Source: Actinomycetes bacterium
GTDB taxonomy: Bacteria; Actinomycetota; Actinomycetes; S36-B12; UBA10799
DNA length: 6,791 nucleotides
Assembly: GCA_029779995.1 (NCBI GenBank)
Contig: JAKOZM010000472.1
Span: 1 to 6,791, forward strand
Direction of reading: 5' to 3'
Shown here: piece by piece, positions 1 to 5,392 of the stretch
Position numbering within the stretch: the first letter of the stretch is position 1
Layout of the letters: each line of letters starts with the position of its first letter
Notes under the pieces: model-generated
Database searches by the model: none
Told to the model about the DNA's origin: nothing
What the model saw: only the letters and a program-made list of their open reading frames with translations
Translations under genes and position numbers: made by a program

Positions 1-455
1 ACGTACGCGTTGAGCAGTTGGCCCACCAGGTAGCCGGCCATACTGGCCAGCACGATCCGGGGCACAAAGCCCAGGACGGCTTCGAACGCCTCTTGATGGG
101 GCCAGTCGGCAGCGGGCGGCGAGAACTGCACCAGCAGGAAGGTCAGCGCCGCGAGCACCGCCATCGTGAAGCCGAGGAAGATCGCCCGGCGCGCTGCGCG
201 CAGGCCGTAGACCTCGGCCAATACGTCGCCGGTGATGTAGACCAGCGGGAACAGGAACGCGCCGCCATCGGTGATGATCGGGCCGAAGGCGATCAGTTTG
301 ACGGCGCCGATGTTGGAGATCAGCAGCAGCGACACGAAGATGACGACAACGGGCGTGTACAGGCCGCCGGGAATCTGTGCGTGACGCGCGGTGCGGTCGG
401 TGGTCAGGGGCGCGGTCATCCCCTGCAGCCTAGGTGGTGTCTGTTGGTTGTTCAT
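1..455 (-). CDS. yhhQ: Queuosine precursor transporter, YhhQ/DUF165 family (partial, C-terminus beyond left edge)
   Basis: Reading the minus strand gives an open frame that runs off the left edge. It is a membrane protein of the YhhQ (DUF165, COG1738) family, whose members import queuine or preQ0/preQ1 for the tRNA modification queuosine. Counting from the ATG at 455, the family block ISNIGAVKLI lies near residues 46-55 and the hallmark GDVLAEVYG near 76-84, followed by basic RAARR. Hydrophobic helices are visible at about 33-52, 66-84, 91-111 and 131-152. About 152 residues are present of a family length near 210-240, so the last helices are missing. The start is uncertain: ATG 455 (weak AGG, 8-base spacing) and in-frame ATG 419 (AGG, 9-base spacing) are both possible; the 12-residue difference is non-conserved. 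The 71-bp repeat array lies directly upstream. Family assignment is firm; the exact substrate is inferred. Confidence 0.88.
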   Translation of the reverse strand, partial: MNNQQTPPRLQGMTAPLTTDRTARHAQIPGGLYTPVVVIFVSLLLISNIGAVKLIAFGPIITDGGAFLFPLVYITGDVLAEVYGLRAARRAIFLGFTMAVLAALTFLLVQFSPPAADWPHQEAFEAVLGFVPRIVLASMAGYLVGQLLNAY

Positions 456-487
456 AGCCAGAACCTGACGATTGCTGCATGATGGCG

Positions 488-499
488 GCCCGGCCGGGC
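488..499. repeat. Perfect 12-bp GC palindrome at the edge of the repeat array
   Basis: GCCCGGCCGGGC is its own reverse complement. It overlaps the first three bases of the first 71-bp repeat unit and lies about 33 bases upstream of the ATG at 455 of the minus-strand transporter gene. It could be a protein-binding site or the remnant of another repeat junction. In GC-rich DNA such a palindrome can also arise by chance. Confidence 0.5.
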
Positions 500-732
500 A
501 GGTCGTGCCGCCAGGCCAGGAAGAATGTCAGTAGCGAAGACTTAACGTGCGTCCCACCGACATATTCGGCAGGCCTTGCCGCCAGGCCAGCAAGAATGTC
601 AGCAGCGAAGACTTAACCTGCGTCCCACCGACATGCTCGGCAGGCCTTGCCGCCAGGCCAGCAAGAATGTCAGTAGCGAAGACTTAACGTGCGTCCCAAT
701 GACATATTCGGCAGGTCGTGCCGCCAGGCCAG
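497..732. repeat. 71-bp tandem direct repeat, 3.3 copies
   Basis: Three complete units occupy 497-567, 568-638 and 639-709, and the first 23 bases of a fourth occupy 710-732. By hand alignment units 1 and 2 differ at 7 positions, 2 and 3 at 6, and 1 and 3 at 5, with no length change. Each unit begins with a possible small hairpin, GGCA (unit positions 1-4) pairing with TGCC (10-13). A second possible pairing joins GAATGTC (27-33) to GACAT plus TC (63-67 and 70-71), with a two-base bulge. The first and the partial fourth unit share the loop variant GGTCG, while the two inner units share GGCCT. The array lies between the 3' end of the protease gene and the 5' end of the transporter gene, both on the minus strand. 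No reading frame with a credible protein crosses it. Its function is unknown. Confidence 0.95.
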
Positions 733-849
733 TCGGCGAGCTCCGCTGGGTCGCACGTCCAGACGCCGAACGCAGATGGGCCTGCGCGAAACGCGCTCAT
801 ACGCACGCCACGGCAGACAGGTCCAAAGACGGGCGACGTTGGGCGGGGG
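733..849. other. Intergenic remainder between repeat array and protease stop
   Basis: Apart from one short inverted repeat at 784-796 I see nothing here: no continuation of the 71-bp unit, no RNA gene and no credible coding frame. Together with the array and the transporter leader it makes up the roughly 395-base non-coding stretch 456-849. Confidence 0.6.
784..796 (-). terminator. Possible weak hairpin terminator after the protease gene
   Basis: A 5-bp perfect GC stem (GCGCG/CGCGC) with a three-base loop lies about 53 bases past the protease stop codon. No T-rich tail follows on the minus strand, so an intrinsic terminator role is only a guess. It may be chance. Confidence 0.22.
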
Positions 850-1791
850 TTACAGCCTGCCGACGAAGAGCAGGCGGTTCACGGTACCGGGGTCAACCCC
901 GGTCAACGCATCCTTGGTCGAGGTCCGGACCAGCCAGCGCCGCACCTTCGCCGGGCTGGCCAACGGGTGTCGCTGCAGGTAGAGGGCAACCGCCCCGCTG
1001 ACGAACGGAGTGGCCCAGGACGTGGCGCCCACGAACCGGTAGCGGATCACCCCACCGTCGAGCAGGACCGACGTGATGTCTTTCCCGGGCGCCCAGATGT
1101 CCACGCACGAGCCCTGGTTGGACCCGCTCCATGCCCGGTCGCGTTGTGTGCTGGCGGCCACGGTGATCACCGCCGGGATGTGCGCCGGGGACTTAAAACA
1201 GGAATCCGCGCCCTCATTGCCCGCTGCCGCCACCACCGGAATGCCGCTGTCGATCAGGCGTCCCACGGCCCGGTCGAGACGGACGGACCGCTTGAAGGTC
1301 AAAGACATGTTGACGACCGCGGGCCGCGCGGCATTGACCCGAATCCAGTTCAGCGCGTCGATCACCGCCCGCCGCTGTTGGGCGACAGTCATCGTCGACC
1401 CGCCCTCACTGCACCCCAGTGCCTGCAGTTCTACCAGCGTGGCAGCAGGCGCGACGCCGGTGCGCGTGCCCCCGACGATGCCCGCGACAAACGTCCCGTG
1501 CGACACACCGCTCTCGTCCGCGCAGTCGGAGACCGCCGTTCCCGTGAAGTTGCGCCCCAGCGACGCCCGGCCCCCGAATTGGGAATTGTCCACGTCCAGC
1601 CCGGTATCGATGAGGTACACGGTCACCCCGCTACCATCGGCCGCGGGCGTGTAGGAGTCGTTGAGCGGAAACCCCCGCTGGTCGATCCGGTCCAGCCCCC
1701 ACCCGGGCAACGGGACGGCCGAGGCTGGCGCGGCGGCGGCCAGCACTCCCACGGCGACGAGCGCCCCCACCCACTTGTTGCGACCTGACAC
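850..1791 (-). CDS. Secreted S8 subtilisin-like serine protease, aqualysin/proteinase K type, without I9 propeptide
   Basis: A 313-residue extracellular endopeptidase. Residues 1-25 form a signal peptide (R4, K6, then an alanine-rich core, cleavage likely after PASA). The catalytic domain follows at once with WGLDRIDQR (31-39), close to the mature N-terminus of aqualysin. The catalytic triad is D62 (IDTG), H98 (SHGTF) and S258 (ATSWATP); N192 (AAAGNEG) is the oxyanion residue. Four cysteines, C90, C127, C198 and C229, fall where aqualysin has its two disulfides, predicting C90-C127 and C198-C229. The C-terminal NRLL also matches aqualysin. Unusual points: no I9 inhibitor/chaperone propeptide, and the family motifs GHGTHVAG and GTSMATPHVAG appear as SHGTFVAG and ATSWATPFVSG. 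There is no C-terminal membrane segment, which argues against a mycosin. The GTG start is fixed by a good Shine-Dalgarno site. The gene begins 32 bases after the LysR stop, so co-transcription is possible. Confidence 0.93.
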   Translation of the reverse strand: MSGRNKWVGALVAVGVLAAAAPASAVPLPGWGLDRIDQRGFPLNDSYTPAADGSGVTVYLIDTGLDVDNSQFGGRASLGRNFTGTAVSDCADESGVSHGTFVAGIVGGTRTGVAPAATLVELQALGCSEGGSTMTVAQQRRAVIDALNWIRVNAARPAVVNMSLTFKRSVRLDRAVGRLIDSGIPVVAAAGNEGADSCFKSPAHIPAVITVAASTQRDRAWSGSNQGSCVDIWAPGKDITSVLLDGGVIRYRFVGATSWATPFVSGAVALYLQRHPLASPAKVRRWLVRTSTKDALTGVDPGTVNRLLFVGRL

Positions 1792-1797
1792 GATCCA

Positions 1798-1802
1798 CCT
1801 CC
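1798..1802 (-). promoter_or_regulatory. Ribosome binding site of the protease gene
   Basis: On the minus strand GGAGG lies six bases before the GTG at 1791. This supports GTG as the start, and the signal peptide begins exactly there. The site lies between the LysR stop codon and the protease start. Confidence 0.8.
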
Positions 1803-1823
1803 ACTCTTGGGATGCCCCGAAGG

Positions 1824-2738
1824 TTACTCGCGGATGCCGCTGGCGCCCAGCCCCTGGCGGGCGGCCGCCCGGGCAGCGTCCACCACACCAGCGACCGTAG
1901 GTGACACCTCACCCGCACGGACGGCCAGCACCAGCTCCGTCTCGAACGCGACATCGGACAGTGGCCGGTACACCACCCCCTCAACGGCCAACGATCGGAC
2001 CGGTTCCGGCACCAGAGCCACCCCGATCCCGGCCGCTACGAAGGCGACGAGCGTGGCCGTCTCGCGCACTTCGATCACCTCGACCGGTTGGAACCCGACA
2101 CTGCGACACACCGCCATGACGGCGTCGTACATCACGGAGCGGTGCCCGGAGGGATGGGTCACGAACACCTCCGCGGCGAGGTCGCGCACCGCCACATCCT
2201 CCCGATCCGCCAGCGCGTGGTCGGCGGGCAGGGCCGCGACGAGCCGTTCGGAGCGCAGCCAGTGGATCCGAAGGGAAGGATCGCGCGTGGGGTCGCGCAG
2301 CACGGCGACATCCACGCGCCGTTCCCGCAGATCGACCTCCAAGCCAGGGCTGAGTTGCTCGCCGAACAGCTCGAGGCGCACTGCAGGACTGTGCGCCCGC
2401 ACGGCGCGGGACAGCCGCGGCAGCAAGTCGTAGGTGGCGGTGCCGACGAATCCCACCGCCACCCGCCCGGCCAAACCTGCGGCCAGCAATCGCATCTCCT
2501 GCTCCGCACGGTCGACCTCGGCCAGGATGGCCCGGGCCCGCGGCATGAAGGCCTGGCCCGCCTGGGTCAGTTCGACGCGCCGCGTCGAGCGGCGCAGCAA
2601 CTGGGCACCGAGTTCGCGTTCGAGCCGCTTGATCTGCTGCGATACGGCGGGTTGCGCGATCATCAGCAGGTCGGCGGCGCGGCTGAAACTCGATTGCTCG
2701 GCCACAGTGACGAATGAGCGCACGGCCGTCAGATCCAT
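1824..2738 (-). CDS. LysR-type transcriptional regulator, probable regulator of the divergent pcaFIJ operon
   Basis: A 304-residue LysR-family protein of normal length. The N-terminal winged helix-turn-helix spans about residues 1-60: SFSRAADLL at 17-25, then QPAVSQQIKRLERELGAQLL at 29-48. A linker helix follows at about 60-87, and the effector-binding domain runs from about 90 to 290. It is divergent from pcaF with only 69 bases between the chosen starts, the usual arrangement for LysR activators of aromatic catabolism such as CatR/CatM/BenM and PcaQ. By analogy the inducer would be a pathway intermediate such as cis,cis-muconate or beta-ketoadipate; that is inference. The ATG at 2738 matches the usual MDLxxLRxFVxVAE-like N-terminus, but no Shine-Dalgarno sequence precedes it, and a TAACAT box ends six bases upstream, consistent with a leaderless message. 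I do not assign a gene name. Confidence 0.95.
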   Translation of the reverse strand: MDLTAVRSFVTVAEQSSFSRAADLLMIAQPAVSQQIKRLERELGAQLLRRSTRRVELTQAGQAFMPRARAILAEVDRAEQEMRLLAAGLAGRVAVGFVGTATYDLLPRLSRAVRAHSPAVRLELFGEQLSPGLEVDLRERRVDVAVLRDPTRDPSLRIHWLRSERLVAALPADHALADREDVAVRDLAAEVFVTHPSGHRSVMYDAVMAVCRSVGFQPVEVIEVRETATLVAFVAAGIGVALVPEPVRSLAVEGVVYRPLSDVAFETELVLAVRAGEVSPTVAGVVDAARAAARQGLGASGIRE

Positions 2739-2807
2739 GCATACATGTTATCAATCTATGCCGATTCAATATTGGACGCGATGAGTGTGTCCGCCTACCC
2801 TCATGAC
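2739..2807. promoter_or_regulatory. Divergent promoter/operator region between LysR gene and pcaF
   Basis: This is the AT-richest stretch of the window. On the minus strand TAACAT (2750-2745) fits the actinobacterial -10 pattern TAnnnT and ends six bases before the LysR ATG. An imperfect dyad at 2741-2759 (ATA at one end, TAT at the other; 5 of 9 positions symmetric) contains T-N11-A spacings typical of LysR boxes (T2746 to A2758, T2742 to A2754) and covers that -10 box, which would allow autoregulation. A perfect 8-bp palindrome, CAATATTG, lies at 2767-2774; its first six bases could be a poor -10 box for pcaF, eight bases before the ATG at 2781. No clear -35 box was found for either direction. 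The role is inferred from position and motifs. Confidence 0.5.
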
Positions 2808-3989
2808 ATGGCCCAGTCCTACCTCTATGCAGCAGCCCGCACCCCTTTCGGACGTTTCGCAGGCGCCCTGGCCGGCGTGCGCCCAGACGATCTCGCGGCG
2901 ACCGCGCTGACCGGCGCCCTCGCCAAAGTGCCCAACCTGGACCCCAGCGCCATCGATGATGTCGTTTGGGGCTGCGCCAATCAGGCCGGTGAGGACAACC
3001 GCAACGTCGGCCGAATGGCAGTGCTGCTTGCCGGTCTGCCGACCTCCGTGCCGGCGACCACGATCAACAGACTGTGCGGATCATCGCTGGATGCGGCGAT
3101 CGCCGCCTCGCGCGCCATCGAGTCCGGCGACGCCGACGTCGTCGTGGCCGGCGGCGTGGAGTCCATGACCCGGGCGCCCTGGGTGCTGCCCAAACCCTCG
3201 CGGGCCTTCCCCGCCGGCAACACCGAGGCCGTATCCACCACACTGGGCTGGCGGCTGGTCAACCCGCAGATGCCATCGGAATGGACGGTGTCCCTGGGCC
3301 ACGCCAACGAGGGTGTCGCTGCGCGGCTGGGCATCTCGCGCGAACGCCAGGACACCTTCGCCGCTCATTCCCACGCCCTGGCGGCTACGGCGTGGGCTGA
3401 CGGGTTCTACGACGACCTAGTCGTCCCCGTACCCGGCGTGGACCTGGCGCGCGATGAGAGCATCCGTCCGACGACGACTGCTGCCACCTTGGCCGGCCTC
3501 AAACCAGCCTTCGCCGCGGCGGGCAGCATCACCGCCGGCAACGCGTCCCCGCTCAACGACGGGGCCAGCGCAGTTGTGCTCGGCAGCGAGGCGGCCGCGC
3601 AGATGCTTGGCCGTGACCCGCAGGCGCGGATCGCCGGTCGCGCAGCACATGCCCTGGATCCGCAGGACTTCGGCCTGGCACCCATCGAGGCCGCGAACCG
3701 GGCTCTGCAGCGCGCCGGAATCTCCTGGTCGGATGTGGGCGCGGTGGAACTCAACGAGGCCTTCGCCGTGCAATCCCTGGCTTGCATCGACGCCTGGGGC
3801 ATCGACCCGGAGATCGTCAACAACCGCGGCGGCGCCATCGCGATCGGGCATCCGCTCGGCGCCTCCGGCGGACGGATCCTGGGCACCCTCAGCGCTCGAC
3901 TACAGGAGTCCGGACAGCGATGGGGTGTGGCCGCGATCTGCATCGGCGTCGGGCAGGGCCTGGCCGTGGTGCTGGAGAACGTGGCATGA
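2808..3989 (+). CDS. pcaF: Beta-ketoadipyl-CoA thiolase (3-oxoadipyl-CoA thiolase)
   Basis: A 393-residue thiolase II enzyme, the usual length for PcaF (about 400). It splits 3-oxoadipyl-CoA with CoA into succinyl-CoA and acetyl-CoA, the last step of the beta-ketoadipate pathway, in the cytoplasm. The acyl-accepting cysteine is C90 (NRLCGSSLDA), the catalytic histidine H348 (AIGHPLGASGG) and the second cysteine C378 (ICIGVGQG); NEAFA is at 316-320. TTLGWRLVNPQM (144-155) resembles the PcaF-type segment TTxGWRxVNPxM and favours this substrate over acetoacetyl-CoA, as does the adjoining pcaIJ pair. VNNRGG (337-342) departs from the commoner VNPNGG. The start at 2808 was chosen because MAQSYLYAAARTPFGR aligns with the family N-terminus; ATG 2781 would add nine residues. 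Neither start has a Shine-Dalgarno site. The stop overlaps the pcaI start by four bases. Confidence 0.92.
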   Translation: MAQSYLYAAARTPFGRFAGALAGVRPDDLAATALTGALAKVPNLDPSAIDDVVWGCANQAGEDNRNVGRMAVLLAGLPTSVPATTINRLCGSSLDAAIAASRAIESGDADVVVAGGVESMTRAPWVLPKPSRAFPAGNTEAVSTTLGWRLVNPQMPSEWTVSLGHANEGVAARLGISRERQDTFAAHSHALAATAWADGFYDDLVVPVPGVDLARDESIRPTTTAATLAGLKPAFAAAGSITAGNASPLNDGASAVVLGSEAAAQMLGRDPQARIAGRAAHALDPQDFGLAPIEAANRALQRAGISWSDVGAVELNEAFAVQSLACIDAWGIDPEIVNNRGGAIAIGHPLGASGGRILGTLSARLQESGQRWGVAAICIGVGQGLAVVLENVA

Positions 3990-4657
3990 CCGCCGCGATC
4001 TGCCCATCGGCCGCCGACGCGGTGGCCGGCATCCGGGATGGCTCGACAGTGCTGATCAGCGGTTTCGGCATGGCCGGGATGCCGGTGCAACTGATCGACG
4101 CGCTGATCGCCCAAGGGGCGGGCGACCTCACCGTGGTGTCGAACAACGCGGGCAACGCCGAGACGGGGCTGGCTGCACTGCTGGCCAAGGGGCGCGTCCG
4201 CAAGATGATCTGCTCCTTCCCCCGCCAGCACGATTCCTGGGTCTTCGACGACTTGTACCGGGCGGGCAGGATCGAACTCGAGGTCGTGCCGCAAGGCACC
4301 CTGGCCGAACGCATGCGCGCCGCGGGCGCCGGCATCCCCGCCTTCTTCAGCCCCACAGGCGCCGGCACTCTGCTGGGTGAGGGCAAGCAGACCCGTGAGT
4401 TCGGCGGCAGGGCGCACGTGCTGGAGTCGGCGTTGCACGGCGACGTCGCGCTCATCGGCGCCCACATCGCCGACCGGATGGGAAACGTCGTCTACCGAAA
4501 GACCGCCCGGAACTTCGGCCCCGTCATGGCCACTGCAGCTCAGACCACGATCGTGCAGGTCCACCACGTCGTCGAGACCGGTGACCTCGATCCGGAAGCG
4601 ATCATCACACCGTCGATATTCGTCAACCGCGTGGTGGCGGTAGGAGGCCCGGCATGA
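3986..4657 (+). CDS. pcaI: 3-oxoadipate CoA-transferase, subunit A
   Basis: A 223-residue alpha subunit of a family I CoA-transferase, close to the usual length (about 228-231). With PcaJ it moves CoA from succinyl-CoA to 3-oxoadipate, giving the substrate of PcaF. The subunit A signature is at 18-33 (DG, then VLISGFGMAGMP), with serine 25 in place of the first glycine of the pattern. FSPTGAGT (121-128) and YRKTARNFGPVMATAA (170-185) are further family blocks, and the latter is of the 3-oxoadipate rather than acetoacetate-transferase type by my reading. The ATG overlaps the pcaF stop in ATGA and has GGAG eight bases upstream, inside pcaF; this start rather than upstream in-frame codons gives the expected N-terminus. 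Its own stop overlaps the pcaJ start in another ATGA, so the three proteins are probably translationally coupled. Succinyl-CoA:acetoacetate transferase is the main alternative. Confidence 0.91.
   Translation: MTAAICPSAADAVAGIRDGSTVLISGFGMAGMPVQLIDALIAQGAGDLTVVSNNAGNAETGLAALLAKGRVRKMICSFPRQHDSWVFDDLYRAGRIELEVVPQGTLAERMRAAGAGIPAFFSPTGAGTLLGEGKQTREFGGRAHVLESALHGDVALIGAHIADRMGNVVYRKTARNFGPVMATAAQTTIVQVHHVVETGDLDPEAIITPSIFVNRVVAVGGPA
4642..4647 (+). promoter_or_regulatory. Strong ribosome binding site of pcaJ inside pcaI
   Basis: A full AGGAGG lies six bases before the pcaJ ATG, within the last codons of pcaI. It is the best Shine-Dalgarno match of the operon and fixes the pcaJ start. It may also help terminating ribosomes restart at the ATGA overlap so that subunits A and B are made in equal amounts. 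Confidence 0.8.
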
Positions 4658-5289
4658 GTTTGAACAAGAACGAGATGGCCGCGGTGATCGCTCGGGACAT
4701 TCCCGCCGGGTCGTACGTGAACCTCGGGATCGGCCAGCCGACGCTGGTCGCCGATCACCTGGCACCGGGATCCGGGGTCGTCCTGCACACCGAGAACGGC
4801 ATGCTCAACATGGGTCCGGCCGCCGTCGGTGAGCAGATCGATCGCGACCTCACCAACGCCGGCAAGATCCCGGTCACCGAGCTGCCTGGATGTTCGTACT
4901 TCCATCACGCCGATTCGTTCGCGATGATGCGCGGCGGGCACATCGATGTGTGCGTGATGGGCGCTTTTCAGGTGTCCGCCCGCGGCGACCTGGCCAACTG
5001 GCATACCGGCGCACCCGACGCCATCCCGGCTGTGGGGGGCGCCATGGACCTGGCGACCGGCGCACGGCGAGTGTTCGTGATGATGACCCTGCTGGCCAAG
5101 GACGGCAGCCGCAAGCTCGTGCCCTCGTGCACCTACCCACTGACGGGCGTGCGCTGCGTCGATCGCGTGTACACCGACCTCGCGACCTTCGAGATCACCT
5201 CCGAGGGGGTGCTGGTCACCGCCACCTACGGGCCCAGTTTCGCCGACCTGGTCGAGATGCTCGATGTCCCGCTGGTGGATGCCACGTAA
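4654..5289 (+). CDS. pcaJ: 3-oxoadipate CoA-transferase, subunit B
   Basis: A 211-residue beta subunit of a family I CoA-transferase, near the usual 213-218. It carries the catalytic glutamate that forms the glutamyl-CoA thioester: LHTENGMLNMG at 44-54, with E47 the expected nucleophile in the (S/T)ENG signature. YVNLGIGQPTLVADHL (21-36) and GGHIDVCVMGAFQVSARGDLANW (93-115, quoted as key positions G93, D97, G102, G110, W115) are typical of the subunit. It acts as a heteromer with PcaI in the cytoplasm. The gene is last in the operon, starts in the ATGA overlap with pcaI, and is followed 15 bases after its stop by a strong hairpin. Nothing appears broken or missing. The same caveat on acetoacetate as substrate applies as for subunit A. 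Confidence 0.92.
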   Translation: MSLNKNEMAAVIARDIPAGSYVNLGIGQPTLVADHLAPGSGVVLHTENGMLNMGPAAVGEQIDRDLTNAGKIPVTELPGCSYFHHADSFAMMRGGHIDVCVMGAFQVSARGDLANWHTGAPDAIPAVGGAMDLATGARRVFVMMTLLAKDGSRKLVPSCTYPLTGVRCVDRVYTDLATFEITSEGVLVTATYGPSFADLVEMLDVPLVDAT

Positions 5290-5304
5290 CCAGCGACGCA
5301 AGGA

Positions 5305-5339
5305 AGGACCCCGGCTCACCCTCATCAAGCCGGGGTCCT
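5305..5339. terminator. Perfect 12-bp hairpin, probable bidirectional terminator
   Basis: AGGACCCCGGCT (5305-5316) is exactly complementary to 5328-5339, with an 11-base loop. It lies between the convergent pcaJ and M23 peptidase genes, 15 bases after the pcaJ stop and 53 bases after the peptidase stop. The downstream flank on the minus strand is TTCCTTG, weakly T-rich; the plus flank has no T run. GC-rich stems without a T tract are common terminators in actinobacteria, so I call it for both directions. Confidence 0.82.
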
Positions 5340-5392
5340 CAAACCGTCGACCGCCCCCTCAGAGCGGCCAACGGGGTCATCGGGTGGCCACG

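Noticed and set aside
18..482. Plus-strand open frame of 154 codons
   Set aside because: It is Gln/His/Arg-rich and lies opposite the clear YhhQ-type membrane protein on the minus strand.
497..732. CRISPR array
   Set aside because: The whole 71-bp unit is conserved, with no unique spacers between short repeats, and no cas genes are nearby.
497..732. Integron attC sites
   Set aside because: ACTTAAC in each unit fits the RYYYAAC core, but no GTTRRRY partner or cassette reading frames occur.
576..1001. Plus-strand frames crossing the repeat array, with a repeated peptide
   Set aside because: The apparent peptide repeat is only the 71-bp DNA repeat read in shifted frames (71 is not a multiple of three). 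No start signal or known domain supports it.
718..1788. Long plus-strand open frame (356 codons) opposite the protease gene
   Set aside because: The translation is Arg/Pro/Gly-rich with no recognisable motif and mirrors the clear protease frame on the other strand. It is a GC-bias shadow.
850..1791. Mycosin of a type VII secretion system
   Set aside because: The protease has no C-terminal membrane segment and no ESX genes nearby, and its cysteine pattern and ends match aqualysin-type enzymes.
1981..2769. Minus-strand open frame of 262 codons overlapping the LysR gene in another frame
   Set aside because: It is Arg/Gly/Ala-rich and lacks motifs, while the overlapping LysR frame has a full family match.
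3407..4765. Minus-strand open frame of 452 codons opposite pcaF, pcaI and pcaJ
   Set aside because: It crosses three confident genes on the other strand, has low-complexity composition and no known domain.
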